Notes: generated by a model from the letters alone, not told the origin. 64,000 nt of DNA from Rhodoblastus acidophilus (GCF_900187365.1 NZ_FYDG01000004.1:124001-188000), one strand, 5' to 3'. Counted from the first letter of the stretch, positions 7,804 to 17,018 are shown. Numbers and translations are program-made.

Positions 7804-9483
7804 TCATTTCCCGTTCTTGCCAAAGGGCGAGGTCGCGTCCACCGTTTTGGGGCTGTTGAGGTCCCAGCTCTTGTCGAGCAGCGGATCGAGCGCGGTGCCG
7901 GCGGAGGCGTCGAAAATGCGCGGCTTGCCGTTGGGCGCCATCGCGCCGGGCTGCGGCGCCGGCGAATAGGCCATGGACGACGCGTCCACCGGTTCGGCGG
8001 GGCCGTCCAGCACGGCGGCGGCGGAGGCGCGTTTCGGCGCGGCGGACTGCGCGGGATCGTCGGCGGGACCGTCGAGCAGGTTTTCCGCCCGGGTCACGCC
8101 GCCCATTTGCGCATCGGCCAAGGCGTCGCCGCCATCTTCGATGCGCGGCGCCACGCCGCGCGACAGGCCGAGGTCGCCAATGCGCTGCGGCGCCGGGGGC
8201 GCATCGGGCAGGCCCGGCGCGAGACGCGACAGCGCGCCGGCGTCGCGCCGCAAACTGGGCCTGACGTCGCGCGAATCGGCGAAGATCGCCGGCAGCGCGC
8301 CATAGGGCCGATGGAGCAATTCGCCGCGCTCGTCGCGCTTGACCTTGGGGTCGAGCCCGCGCCAGCGCTGCACGTTCTTGTTATGCGCGTCCAGCGTCTC
8401 GGCGAACACATGGCCGCCGGTCCCGTCCGCTACGAAATAAAGATCCGCCGTCCGCGAGGGGTTGGCCACCGCCTCCAGCGCGGCGCGGCCGGGATTGGCG
8501 ATCGGGCCGGGCGGCAGGCCGTCGATGACATAAGTGTTGTAGCGCGTGCGCGATTCCAGATCGTCGCGCGTCAGATTGTGGCCGAGCGCGCCCTGCCCGC
8601 CGACCAGGCCATAAACCACGGTCGGATCGGATTGCAGCCGCATGTGCTTGCGCAGCCGATTGAGGAACACCGAGGCGACGCGCGGCCGTTCGTCGGCGCG
8701 TCCCGTCTCCTTCTCGACGATCGAGGCCAGCGTCACCATTTCGGTGGGCGAGGTCAGCGGCAGGTCGGAACTGCGCCGCTTCCAGATCTCGTCGACCAAA
8801 GCCCGCTGGTCGCGCGCCATCTTCTGCAGCAATTTGTCGCGGGTGTCGCCGCGCTGGAATTTATACGTTTCGGGCAGCAGCGCGCCCTCGCGCGGAATTT
8901 CGCGCACGTCGCCGTTCAGCGCCTCGTCCGAGCGCAGCTTCTCGACGATCTGTTGGCTGGTGAGACCCTCGGGAATGGTCAACTGGTGCAGGATGGCACG
9001 GCCCTGGACGATCTCGTCAATGGCCTCCTGCAGCGAACCGCCCTGTTTGAACAGATATTCGCCGGCCTTCAGCTTGCCGCGCAGCCCCTCGATCGACAGT
9101 ACGACCGCGAAGGACAAGCGGCTGTCGATCACGCCCTGATCGACCAGAATTTGCGAGATTTCGTCGGCGTCGGAGCCGGGCGGAATCACCACCACCCGAT
9201 CCGCCGTCAGCGGGCCGGGCGCGCGGGCGCCGCGACTGGCCATCACCACGCCAATGCCGGCGATCACCGCGACCACCAGCAGGAAGGTCATGACGCCGGA
9301 CACCGCCGCGAGAATCCCCGGACGCTTCTTCTTGCGGGGCGGCGGCGGCGGGCTGTCCGGCCCCGGATTTTGGCTCGGGCTCTGGGCCTGGAGCCGCGCG
9401 GCGGCTTCGCGCGAGCGGGGCGCAACCGGCGGGGCGCTTTCGCCCGGCCCGTCATCGCTCAGGGGAGTACCGTTTTCGCTCAT
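7804..9483 (-). CDS. mltG: endolytic murein transglycosylase MltG
   Basis: MltG cleaves nascent glycan strands at the inner membrane and is thought to terminate peptidoglycan polymerisation. Residues 1-50 are a Pro/Ser-rich cytoplasmic tail ending in a basic RKKKR cluster. A single membrane helix follows (about 57-80), then the YceG/LysM-like domain. The catalytic region has ASIVEKETGRADERPRVASVF with the active glutamate, then LQSDPTVVYG and RYNTYVIDGLPPGPI. The C-terminal 150 residues or so are a Pro/Ala-rich extension not seen in shorter homologues. The start at 9483 (MSENG) has AGGTTCGG upstream. It lies 76 bases downstream of fabF, as in many Hyphomicrobiales. Confidence 0.94.
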   Translation of the reverse strand: MSENGTPLSDDGPGESAPPVAPRSREAAARLQAQSPSQNPGPDSPPPPPRKKKRPGILAAVSGVMTFLLVVAVIAGIGVVMASRGARAPGPLTADRVVVIPPGSDADEISQILVDQGVIDSRLSFAVVLSIEGLRGKLKAGEYLFKQGGSLQEAIDEIVQGRAILHQLTIPEGLTSQQIVEKLRSDEALNGDVREIPREGALLPETYKFQRGDTRDKLLQKMARDQRALVDEIWKRRSSDLPLTSPTEMVTLASIVEKETGRADERPRVASVFLNRLRKHMRLQSDPTVVYGLVGGQGALGHNLTRDDLESRTRYNTYVIDGLPPGPIANPGRAALEAVANPSRTADLYFVADGTGGHVFAETLDAHNKNVQRWRGLDPKVKRDERGELLHRPYGALPAIFADSRDVRPSLRRDAGALSRLAPGLPDAPPAPQRIGDLGLSRGVAPRIEDGGDALADAQMGGVTRAENLLDGPADDPAQSAAPKRASAAAVLDGPAEPVDASSMAYSPAPQPGAMAPNGKPRIFDASAGTALDPLLDKSWDLNSPKTVDATSPFGKNGK

Positions 9484-9559
9484 TCCGAACCTACGCTCTA
9501 CCGGCTTGAGCCGGCAGAATAGCACAGTCGTTGGTTAATGTGGCGAAAACGAGGGCGCC

Positions 9560-10831
9560 TCATGCCTCGTATCGTCTCAGCACCAGCGAGGCGTTGGTCC
9601 CGCCGAATCCGAAGGAATTCGACAGCGCCACGTCGATTTTGCGCTTGCGCGGCGTGTGCGGCGCCAGGTCGATCGCGGTCTCGAAAGCGGGATTGTCGAG
9701 ATTGAGCGTCGCCGGCGCCACCTGGTCGCGAATCGCCAGGATGGAGAAAATCGCCTCCACCGCGCCGGCCGCGCCGAGCAGGTGGCCGACCGAACTCTTG
9801 GTCGAGGACATGGTGATTTTCGACGCGGCTTCGCCGACCACGCGCTCGACGGCGCGCAATTCGATGCCGTCGGCCATGGTCGAGGTGCCGTGCGCGTTGA
9901 CATAGTCGAGGTCGGCGGCGGTGATGCCGGCGCGCTTGAGGGCGGCCTGCATGCAGCGGTAGGCGCCGTCGCCGTCCTCCGACGGGGCGGTGATGTGATA
10001 GGCGTCGCCCGACATGCCGTAGCCGGTCACTTCGGCGTAAATTCTCGCGCCGCGCCGCTTGGCGTGTTCAAGTTCTTCGAGCACGACGCAGCCGGCGCCC
10101 TCGCCCATCACGAAACCGTCGCGGTCGCGGTCATAGGGGCGCGAGGCCGCCGTGGGCCTGTCGTTGAAGGACGTGGCCAGCGCCTTGCAGGCGCAGAACC
10201 CGGCGATGCCGATCCGGTTGAGCGCCGATTCGGCGCCGCCGGCCACCATCACCTCGGCGTCGCCGAGCATGATCAGGCGGGACGCGTCGCCAATGGCGTG
10301 GCTGCCGGTCGAGCAGGCGGTGACCACCGCGTGATTCGGGCCTTTCAGCCCATGTTCGATCGAGACATGGCCGCCGATCAGATTGATCAGGCGCCCCGGC
10401 ACGAAGAAGGGCGACACGCGGCGCGGCCCCTTTTCCTGCAACAGCAGCGAGGTCTCGTTGATGCCGCCCAGGCCGCCGATGCCGGAGCCGATGAGGACGC
10501 CGGTTTCGATCTGATCCTGATAGGTCTTGGGCGCCCAGTCGGCGTCCTTGAGGGCCTGGCGGGCGGCGGCGACCCCGAAAATGATGAAATCGTCGACCTT
10601 GCGCTGTTCCTTGGGCTCCATCCATTCGTCGGCGTTGAACGCGTCCGAATTGGCCTTTTCCCGGCCCGGACGCGGCACCTGCATGCCGACCTGGCACGCG
10701 AGGTCCGAAATCTCGAAACCCTCGATGCGGCCGGCGCCGCTTTCGCCAGCAAGAAGGCGCTTCCAGCTTTGCTCCACGCCGCAGGCCAGCGGCGAAACCA
10801 TGCCCAATCCCGTAACGACGACCCTGCGCAT
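9560..10831 (-). CDS. fabF: beta-ketoacyl-ACP synthase II
   Basis: FabF performs Claisen condensation of malonyl-ACP with acyl-ACP in fatty-acid elongation. The start MRRVVVTGLGMVSPL at 10831 has a GGGAG ribosome-binding site and gives 423 aa; the frame continues 21 codons upstream without support. The catalytic triad is visible: the cysteine in VTACSTGSHAIGD, the first histidine in VNAHGTSTMADG, and the second in SSVGHLLGAAGAVEAI. The glycine-rich GFGGTNASLVLRR ends the protein. It lies directly after acpP and before mltG, in a cluster with fabG and fabD. Confidence 0.96.
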   Translation of the reverse strand: MRRVVVTGLGMVSPLACGVEQSWKRLLAGESGAGRIEGFEISDLACQVGMQVPRPGREKANSDAFNADEWMEPKEQRKVDDFIIFGVAAARQALKDADWAPKTYQDQIETGVLIGSGIGGLGGINETSLLLQEKGPRRVSPFFVPGRLINLIGGHVSIEHGLKGPNHAVVTACSTGSHAIGDASRLIMLGDAEVMVAGGAESALNRIGIAGFCACKALATSFNDRPTAASRPYDRDRDGFVMGEGAGCVVLEELEHAKRRGARIYAEVTGYGMSGDAYHITAPSEDGDGAYRCMQAALKRAGITAADLDYVNAHGTSTMADGIELRAVERVVGEAASKITMSSTKSSVGHLLGAAGAVEAIFSILAIRDQVAPATLNLDNPAFETAIDLAPHTPRKRKIDVALSNSFGFGGTNASLVLRRYEA

Positions 10832-10954
10832 TGCTCCCTCGGAAATTTCTGTGCCGCTGCGGCGAGCGCAGGCGAAAGCGGCGTCAAACGCCATTCGCGC
10901 GCGAGCGGTTCGGCCGTCGCGCGCGAGGTGTAACCTAGCGAGGCGTCAACCCGA

Positions 10955-11197
10955 TCAGGCCTTGGCCGTGGCCTTTTCCAGGAACTTCACCGCATCGCCG
11001 ACGGTCACGATGCCCTCGGCCGATTCGTCGGGGATTTCCACGCCGAATTCTTCCTCGAAGGCCATGACCAGTTCGACGGTGTCGAGCGAATCGGCGCCCA
11101 GATCGTCGATGAAATTGGCGCTGTCGACCACCTTGTCGGCGTCCACGCCGAGGTGTTCGATGACAATCTTTTTCACGCGCTCGGCGACATCGCTCAT
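10955..11197 (-). CDS. acpP: acyl carrier protein
   Basis: An 80-residue acidic four-helix carrier. Ser37 in [19 protein letters not shown] is the attachment site for 4'-phosphopantetheine, which is added by AcpS (gene at 42.3-42.8 kb). Length, acidity and the [17 protein letters not shown]-terminal helix are all canonical. GGAAG sits upstream of the ATG. A 225-base gap separates it from fabG, so acpP probably has its own promoter. That gap holds an interrupted GC-rich inverted repeat near 11231-11253 but no clear -10/-35 that I would call. Confidence 0.97.
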   Translation of the reverse strand: MSDVAERVKKIVIEHLGVDADKVVDSANFIDDLGADSLDTVELVMAFEEEFGVEIPDESAEGIVTVGDAVKFLEKATAKA

Positions 11198-11422
11198 TTT
11201 TAGCTTCCCTGTTGTACTCTAGGCTTGGGTCGCGCCAGGCTTCGCCGGGCGCGGGGACGGACGGGTTCTTGGACGCGAATTCCAGGCGGCCGAGCAGTTT
11301 TGGCGGCTGAACGCGGTTTCACGCTGGAACGCACAAACGCAGGCTTGCTAACATACTTCCGCTAGGATTGCGAGGCCCCTTCACCCGATTGACGCCGCAG
11401 CTTTCGCCGCAGCGTAACTCTT

Positions 11423-12163
11423 TCAAATCATGGCCATTCCGCCGTTGACATGCAAGGTCTGGCCGGTCACGTAACCGGCCTCGTCGCTAGCCAGATAGAC
11501 GCAGGCCGCCGCAATGTCGTCGCCCTTGCCCATCGAACCGGCGGGAATCGCGCCCAAAATGGACTCTTTCTGCTTGTCGTTGAGCACATCGGTCATCGGG
11601 CTGGCGATGAAGCCGGGGGCCACGCAGTTGACCGTGATGCCGCGCGCGGCGATCTCGGCGGCCAGCGCCTTGCTCATGCCGATCAGGCCCGCCTTGGAGG
11701 CGCAATAGTTCGCCTGGCCGGGATTGCCGGTGACGCCCACCACCGAAGTGATGTTGATGATGCGGCCATGCCGGCGCTTCATCATGCCCTTGACCGCGGC
11801 GCGGCACAGGCGGAAGGCCGATTCGAGGTTGACGGTGAGGACGGTGGACCAGTCCTCGTCCTTCATGCGCATGAACAGGCCGTCGCGGGTCACGCCGGCG
11901 TTGTTGACGAGAATGTCGAGCGGCGCGCCGGCGGCCGCCTCGGCCTCGGGAATCAGCTTCTCGACCGCCTCGGCCTCGGACAGGTTGCAGGGAGCCACAA
12001 ACACGCGGTCGCCCAGCTCCGCCGCCAGCTTGTCGAGCGCCTCGCGGCGGGTGCCGGACAGAACGACCTTGGCGCCCTGCCGGTGCAGCGCGCGGGCGAT
12101 CGACGCGCCGAGACCGCCGGAAGCCCCGGTGACCAGCGCGACGCGATTGTTCAGATCAAACAT
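11423..12163 (-). CDS. fabG: 3-oxoacyl-[acyl-carrier-protein] reductase
   Basis: NADPH-dependent short-chain dehydrogenase that reduces 3-oxoacyl-ACP in fatty-acid elongation. The Rossmann fold begins ALVTGASGGLGASIARAL. NNAGVTRDGLFMRM is the usual FabG signature. The catalytic Ser-Tyr-Lys are in ITSVVGVTGNPGQANYCASK (YxxxK). The C terminus GYVTGQTLHVNGGMAMI is typical. It has 246 aa and a strong GGGGAGAG upstream of the ATG. It lies 18 bases downstream of fabD and is likely co-transcribed with it. Confidence 0.96.
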   Translation of the reverse strand: MFDLNNRVALVTGASGGLGASIARALHRQGAKVVLSGTRREALDKLAAELGDRVFVAPCNLSEAEAVEKLIPEAEAAAGAPLDILVNNAGVTRDGLFMRMKDEDWSTVLTVNLESAFRLCRAAVKGMMKRRHGRIINITSVVGVTGNPGQANYCASKAGLIGMSKALAAEIAARGITVNCVAPGFIASPMTDVLNDKQKESILGAIPAGSMGKGDDIAAACVYLASDEAGYVTGQTLHVNGGMAMI

Positions 12164-12181
12164 GAAAAACTCTCCCCAAGC

Positions 12182-13126
12182 CTATGTCAGGCTGAAATTC
12201 TCAACCTCAGACGGCGCGCTGACATTTAGCGCGCGCGCGCCCTCGGCCGTGCGCTTGACCAGGCCGGCCAGCACCTTGCCGGCGCCGACTTCCACGAAAA
12301 GATCCACGCCCGCCTTGTGCATAAAACCCATGCACTCGCGCCAGCGCACCGCGCCACAGACCTGGGCCACCAGCAATTTGCGAATCTCGTCCGGGTCGGA
12401 CACCGGCGCCGCCGTCACATTGGCCACCACCTCGACCACCGGCCTGGCGATTTTGGTTTCGGCCAGCGCCGCCTGCATGGCTTCGGCCGCCGGCTGCATC
12501 AGCGCGCAATGGAACGGCGCCGACACCGGCAGCAGCATGGCGCGCTTGATCCCATGCGCCTTGGCGATCTCGATGGCCGCCTCGACCGCCTGTTTGGCGC
12601 CGGACACCACGATCTGGCCGCCGCCATTGTCATTGGCCACCTGGCACAAGGCGCCGGTCGCGGCCTTGGCCTCCTCTGAAATCTTTTCCGCCAGCTCCGG
12701 CTCGGAGCCGAGCAGGGCCGCCATGGCGCCCTCGCCCACCGGAACCGCCTTCTGCATGGCCGAGCCACGCAGGCGCAGCAGGCGCGCGGCGTCCGCCACG
12801 TTCAGGGCGCCGGCGGCGGCGAGCGCGGAATATTCGCCCAGCGAATGGCCGGCGACATAGCGGGCGTCGCGGGCGAGATCGACGCCCTTCTCGCTTTGCA
12901 GCGCCCGCAGCGCCGCCAGCGACACCGCCATCAGCGCCGGCTGGGCGTTGGCGGTGAGCTGCAATTGCGCGGCCTCGCCCTCGAACATCAGGGCGGACAG
13001 CTTCTCGCCCAGCGCTTCGTCCACCTCCTCGAACACCGCGCGCGAGGCGGCGAAGGTCTCGGACAGGGCCTTGCCCATGCCTATGGCCTGGGAACCCTGG
13101 CCGGGGAAGACGAATGCGACGGACAT
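12182..13126 (-). CDS. fabD: malonyl-CoA:ACP transacylase
   Basis: Transfers malonyl groups from CoA to AcpP, supplying the extender unit for FabF. The N terminus has FVFPGQGSQAIGMG. The nucleophile serine is in GHSLGEYSALAAAG (near residue 92). The histidine is in VSAPFHCALMQPA (near 200) and VEVGAGKVLAGLVKR is near the end. At 314 aa it has normal length. AGGAG precedes the ATG. A TTGACA hexamer lies about 60 bases upstream on the same strand with only a poor -10, so the promoter position is unsure. It heads the fabD-fabG run. Confidence 0.96.
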   Translation of the reverse strand: MSVAFVFPGQGSQAIGMGKALSETFAASRAVFEEVDEALGEKLSALMFEGEAAQLQLTANAQPALMAVSLAALRALQSEKGVDLARDARYVAGHSLGEYSALAAAGALNVADAARLLRLRGSAMQKAVPVGEGAMAALLGSEPELAEKISEEAKAATGALCQVANDNGGGQIVVSGAKQAVEAAIEIAKAHGIKRAMLLPVSAPFHCALMQPAAEAMQAALAETKIARPVVEVVANVTAAPVSDPDEIRKLLVAQVCGAVRWRECMGFMHKAGVDLFVEVGAGKVLAGLVKRTAEGARALNVSAPSEVENFSLT

Positions 13127-13380
13127 CGACGACTCTCCTGGACGCCTCTAACGGAACGCGGGCATTTGGCGCCCGCGCCTGCGCCTGTCAAGGCGCGAGC
13201 GCCGCGGCGTTCGGCCACATAAGCTGCGCCGTATACGCAATCTTCACGCATGACCCACAAATTGTGGGAATGGATGGCGCCCGGTCATGAGGACCCGGCG
13301 CCGCGATGGAGCTTCTCCCGGCCCTTCCCGCTTCATGTCAGAAGTCTGGACGCCCCCAACGCGTGGAACCGTCCAGCGGC

Positions 13381-15714
13381 ATGATCGACATGTTCAAATT
13401 CTCCAGCCGCTCCACCCCCGACCGGGATCTCGACCTGCCGGTTTACCGGGCGCTGATCGTGTCGCTGTTCCAGGGCGCAGCGCGCAACGCAGCCAATGTG
13501 TTCGCCTATGCGCTGTTCGCCGCCTTCATGATCGTTCGCGCCGGCGACCCCGCCATCAAGGCCAGCGGCGCGTTGCTGATGATGGCGAGTTTTCTGCGCA
13601 TCGCGATCGAAATGTCCTGCCGCGGCGAGGTCGGCGGCGACGGCGCGCGGCTCAGGACGGCGGAGGCGGTGGAAGTCAAGGAACGGCGCTATATCGTCGC
13701 CAACGGCCTGTTCGCCCTGGCCCTGGCGCTGGTGCAATGGTGCGTGCTGGTCCTGCCGGGCGGGGAGCCGTTCCGGCTCATCACGCTGGCGGGCGTGCTG
13801 GTTTTCCTCATCAGCGCGCCGGGCCGCGCCTGCGGTTCGCCGCGCGCCGTGGCGTTGCAGACCACGCTGATCAACGCGAGCTTCTGCGCCGCCATGCTGG
13901 CGACCGGCGGCGAGACTTCCTATTTCGCCATCCTGCTGAGCCTGGCCGTGTTCCGCCACCAGCGCGATTCGACGCGCGCCCTGCATCAGACCATGCTCAC
14001 CATGCTGCTGGCGCAGCGGGCCGCCGAGGATCTCGCCAACAGATTCGACACGGCGCTGAATAATATGGCGCGCGGGCTGGTGATGCTCGACCGCGACGGC
14101 CGGGTGCGGGTCGTCAACCAGATTTTCGCCACGATGTTCAGCCTTACGGCCCCCGCCGGCGAGCGGCGGGTGGCGGACGTGATCGCCGAATCCATCGGGC
14201 CGATGCTGAACGCCGACGAAAGCCCCGAGGCGATGGCGGCGTTTTTCGCCGGCGAAGACGGCGCCGAGCGGCAGGCCCGCCTCGCCGACGGCCGCATTCT
14301 GGCGTTCTCGCGCCAGCCGATGCCGCAAGGATCGGTGATCACCGTCGCCGACGTGACCGCCGAATACGAGACCGAACAGAACATTCAGCGCATGGCGCGG
14401 TTCGATCCCGTCACCGGGCTGCCCAATCGCGCCCATTTCGCCGAACGGCTCGCCGCGGCGATCACGGCGGCCGGCGCCGACGGCTTCAGCCTGCTGGCGG
14501 TGGATCTCGACCGTTTCAAGGAGGTCAACGACGCCTATGGGCATCATGTCGGCGATCTCCTGCTGGCCGAGGCGGCGGCGCGGATGCGGGCGGTGGTCGA
14601 CCGGCTCGGCCTGGTCGCCCGCTTTGGCGGCGACGAATTCATGGTGCTGCTCGACGCCGCCCAGCGCAGCGCCATCGGTCAGATTTGCGCCGGTCTGGTG
14701 CGCGCCGTTAGCGCGCCCTACGAGCTGGAAGGCAAGAGCGTGCGCATCGGCGCCAGCCTCGGCGCCGCGCTGTTCCCCGAGAACGCGCCCGACCGCAAGG
14801 CCGCCACCCTGCTCCAGGCCGCCGACATGGCCCTTTACGACGCCAAAGGCTCCGGGCGCGGCGCCGTCAAGTTCTTCGTCGAGGATATGGCGCTCGCCGT
14901 GCGCCGCCGCCGCCAGCTCGGCGCCGCGCTGCGCGACGCCCTGGGCCACGGCCAGCTCACGCTGGCATATCAACCCATCGTCGATATCCGCACCCGCCGC
15001 GTGACGGCGGTCGAGGCGCTGCTGCGCTGGCGCCACCCGAAATTCGGCGCGGTCTCGCCGTCGGAATTCATTCCCATCGCCGAGGAGACCGGGTCTATCG
15101 TCGAGATCGGCGCCTTCGTGCTGAACCGCGCCTGCCGCGACGCGACCAACTGGCCGGCGCATGTGCGCGTCGCCGTGAATCTCTCGGCCTTGCAGTTCGA
15201 ACGCGGCGACCTCGAAGCCACGGTCCGCAGGGCGCTGGCCGAAAGCGGCCTGCCCGCCGAGCGGCTGGAGCTGGAAATCACCGAAACCATCCTGATCGGC
15301 AACCATGCCGAGGTGATGGCCAAGCTGAACCGCCTCACCGCCCTGGGCGCCCAGATCGCGCTCGACGATTTCGGCACCGGCTATTCCTCGCTCAGCTATC
15401 TCAACGACTTCACCTTCAACAAGGTGAAGGTCGACCAGAGTTTTGTGCGCGACATGAAGACGGTGGGCGGCTCCAAGGCGGCCAGCATCATCCGCGCCGT
15501 CAACGCCATCGGCGCCGACCTCAACATGACCGTGGTCGCGGAGGGCGTGGAAAGCGCCGAGCAGCTGCAAGCCCTCAGCGCCTTGGGCGTGGACGGCGCC
15601 CAGGGCTATTATTTCAGCGCGCCGGCCCCCGCCGAGGAGATCGGCGTTCTGCTGCTGAAGGAACTGGCGGAAACAAGGACGCCGCTGGCCCCGGAGCGCC
15701 AGCGGACCGCGTGA
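13381..15714 (+). CDS. membrane-anchored PAS-like/GGDEF/EAL cyclic-di-GMP protein
   Basis: Predicted c-di-GMP turnover protein. The N-terminal ~200 residues hold several hydrophobic segments (VFAYALFAAFMIV, LLMMASFLRIAI, FALALALVQWCVLVL, LITLAGVLVFLIS). A PAS-like region follows (DTALNNMARGLVMLDRDGRVR), then a GGDEF domain with intact RFGGDEF and no RxxD inhibitory site in the usual position. The EAL domain has EALLRW, LEITET, DDFGTGYSS and VAEGVES, the residues of active phosphodiesterases. Both activities are possible; PDE looks the more secure. Start: ATG 13381 (777 aa) or 13390. An ATG at 13306 is also in frame but adds a non-homologous tail. It is divergent from fabD and convergent with the porin gene. 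Confidence 0.88.
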   Translation: MIDMFKFSSRSTPDRDLDLPVYRALIVSLFQGAARNAANVFAYALFAAFMIVRAGDPAIKASGALLMMASFLRIAIEMSCRGEVGGDGARLRTAEAVEVKERRYIVANGLFALALALVQWCVLVLPGGEPFRLITLAGVLVFLISAPGRACGSPRAVALQTTLINASFCAAMLATGGETSYFAILLSLAVFRHQRDSTRALHQTMLTMLLAQRAAEDLANRFDTALNNMARGLVMLDRDGRVRVVNQIFATMFSLTAPAGERRVADVIAESIGPMLNADESPEAMAAFFAGEDGAERQARLADGRILAFSRQPMPQGSVITVADVTAEYETEQNIQRMARFDPVTGLPNRAHFAERLAAAITAAGADGFSLLAVDLDRFKEVNDAYGHHVGDLLLAEAAARMRAVVDRLGLVARFGGDEFMVLLDAAQRSAIGQICAGLVRAVSAPYELEGKSVRIGASLGAALFPENAPDRKAATLLQAADMALYDAKGSGRGAVKFFVEDMALAVRRRRQLGAALRDALGHGQLTLAYQPIVDIRTRRVTAVEALLRWRHPKFGAVSPSEFIPIAEETGSIVEIGAFVLNRACRDATNWPAHVRVAVNLSALQFERGDLEATVRRALAESGLPAERLELEITETILIGNHAEVMAKLNRLTALGAQIALDDFGTGYSSLSYLNDFTFNKVKVDQSFVRDMKTVGGSKAASIIRAVNAIGADLNMTVVAEGVESAEQLQALSALGVDGAQGYYFSAPAPAEEIGVLLLKELAETRTPLAPERQRTA

Positions 15715-15740
15715 AGAAAAACCCGGCGTGAGGGCCGGGT
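15715..15740 (-). terminator. rho-independent terminator for the porin-like gene
   Basis: The stem ACCCGGC/GCCGGGT (15721-15727 with 15734-15740) is followed, on the minus strand, by a T-rich tract just past the end of the GGDEF-EAL gene. It lies about 185 bases downstream of the outer-membrane protein stop. On the plus strand no T-run follows, so I read it as a minus-strand terminator. Confidence 0.5.
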
Positions 15741-15884
15741 CGAGTTCTGCGTTTCGCGTTTTTGCCGGCGGCCCGGCGGGCATCCAGGGCCGGGAGCGCC
15801 GGAGGTCTCGCGCCGCCGGATCGGGGGGCCGGCCGCGCCCGCCCGATCGGCCAGGAACTCCCGACCTCCTCACGACGGCGGATG

Positions 15885-15916
15885 GCCCCTGCCCGCGTCG
15901 GGGCGCGGGCAGGGGC
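15885..15916 (-). other. strong 13-bp stem-loop downstream of the porin-like gene
   Basis: A perfect 13-bp stem (15885-15897 with 15904-15916, six-base loop) begins nine bases after the stop codon of the outer-membrane protein gene. It lacks a U-run. Position and strength suggest a 3' mRNA-stabilising hairpin, as is common for abundant outer-membrane protein messages, or a rho-assisted end. The rest of 15741-15884 shows nothing else. Confidence 0.6.
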
Positions 15917-15924
15917 GAGAGAAC

Positions 15925-16668
15925 TCAGTACTTGGCGACGACCGGCGCGGAGTCGAACGGCTGGCCCCACTTGTAGATCAAGGCGCCGAGGACCTGATGC
16001 GAGGTCACCTCGATCCGGTCGTTCACGAACGTGCCGTAGTTGTAGTAGCCGCCGCGGCCGAGATCGACATAGCGATATTCGATGCGGCCGATCCAGGTCG
16101 GCGTGAACGCATAGTCGAGGCCGGCGCCGATCGTCCAGCCGGTGCGCGAGGTGGTGTAGTTCGGCGAATCGGCGAAGCTCTGGCCGTAATAACGCACTTC
16201 GTTGTCGCCGAAGGCCACGCCGCCCGCGACATACAGCAAGGCGCGATCCCAAGCCGAGAGGCCGAGGCGGCCGCGGATGGCGGCGGCGTAGTTGGACTTG
16301 TAGCGGGTGCTGTAAACCTGCGTGCCGTTATAAGTGTAGGCGCGGTTTCCGCCGAGAACGGCGGCGGCGTCGCCTTCGAGACCGATCACCAGATTGCTGA
16401 TGCCGAAGCTGCTGGTCTGCCAGTTATAGCCGATCAAGCCGCCGACGAGGCCGGCGTCCTGATCGAGGCCGGTGTTGCTGTAGCTGTAATGCGTGCGACG
16501 GAAATCGCCGCCGCCTTCCACACCGATATAGAGGCCGGTCCAGGTGAAGACGGGCGCGGGCGGAACGTAGGCCGGCGCGGGCGCAGCCTTGGTCGAGGGC
16601 AGGTCGGCGGCGAGCGCGGAGCCCGCCATCGCGCCCAGGGCGACCGTCGAGAGAAGAAACTTGCGCAT
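15925..16668 (-). CDS. outer-membrane beta-barrel protein (Omp25/RopB-like porin family)
   Basis: Residues 1-20 (MRKFLLSTVALGAMAGSALA) are a Sec signal peptide cut before ADLPSTKAAP. A Pro/Ala-rich linker leads to FTWTGLYIGVEGG, the hallmark start of the small Rhizobiales outer-membrane barrels. Alternating amphipathic strands follow (GLIGYNWQ, LVIGLEGDAAA, AAIRGRLGLS, YVAGGVAFG, GWTIGAGLDYAF, RIEYRYVDLG, VLGALIYKWG), about eight in all, and a VVAKY tail. It probably stabilises the envelope or acts as a small channel; a specific substrate cannot be read. GGAAAGG precedes the ATG. Monocistronic, with two hairpins downstream. Confidence 0.88.
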   Translation of the reverse strand: MRKFLLSTVALGAMAGSALAADLPSTKAAPAPAYVPPAPVFTWTGLYIGVEGGGDFRRTHYSYSNTGLDQDAGLVGGLIGYNWQTSSFGISNLVIGLEGDAAAVLGGNRAYTYNGTQVYSTRYKSNYAAAIRGRLGLSAWDRALLYVAGGVAFGDNEVRYYGQSFADSPNYTTSRTGWTIGAGLDYAFTPTWIGRIEYRYVDLGRGGYYNYGTFVNDRIEVTSHQVLGALIYKWGQPFDSAPVVAKY

Positions 16669-16861
16669 GGAAAACCTTTCCGTGATGCTTATTAGAACGC
16701 GACGTGTTGGCGCATTCTATACTTGGAGCTAACCCTAGGAGTCGGCGGTTCGCAAGCGATGCTCAACGCTATTTGCTGGCCTGTTGCTTTTGCATCTCAG
16801 CGTTTTCCCTTAGCCGTTACATGGAGATTTCACGCCTCCTCGGGGAACTTCAATCAAAGCC

Positions 16862-16953
16862 TTGTGCAACCTGCTGACGCGCTGCGATAATGTCTGGCCC
16901 TGCCTTCTAGGTGAAACTACGGATGCTCTCGCGCCGCGCCTCGGCGTTTTTTT
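16862..16953 (+). ncRNA. candidate short terminated RNA or attenuated leader upstream of rpsF
   Basis: A promoter-like pair, TTGTGC (16862-16867) and GATAAT (16886-16891) at 18-base spacing, would start transcription near 16898. A short stem CGCCG/CGGCG (16932-16936 with 16942-16946) followed by seven T (16947-16953) would end it about 55 bases later. This could be a small RNA, or an upstream attenuated start for the S6 operon. No RNA family was recognised. Elsewhere in the 550-base gap 16669-17218 I see the porin 5' region, the second rpsF promoter and its leader, and no credible protein gene. Confidence 0.3.
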
Positions 16954-17018
16954 CCCCCTCGCTGGCCGCCGCACGCCTGAAGCGGGGCGTCCCTGCGCCC
17001 GTTCCGGCGCAAATAGGG

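Noticed and set aside
13333-15873. 846-codon open frame on the minus strand opposite the GGDEF-EAL gene
   Set aside because: The translation is His/Gln/Arg/Gly-rich low complexity, lies exactly antisense to a clear gene, and shows no domain. It is a GC-driven shadow frame.
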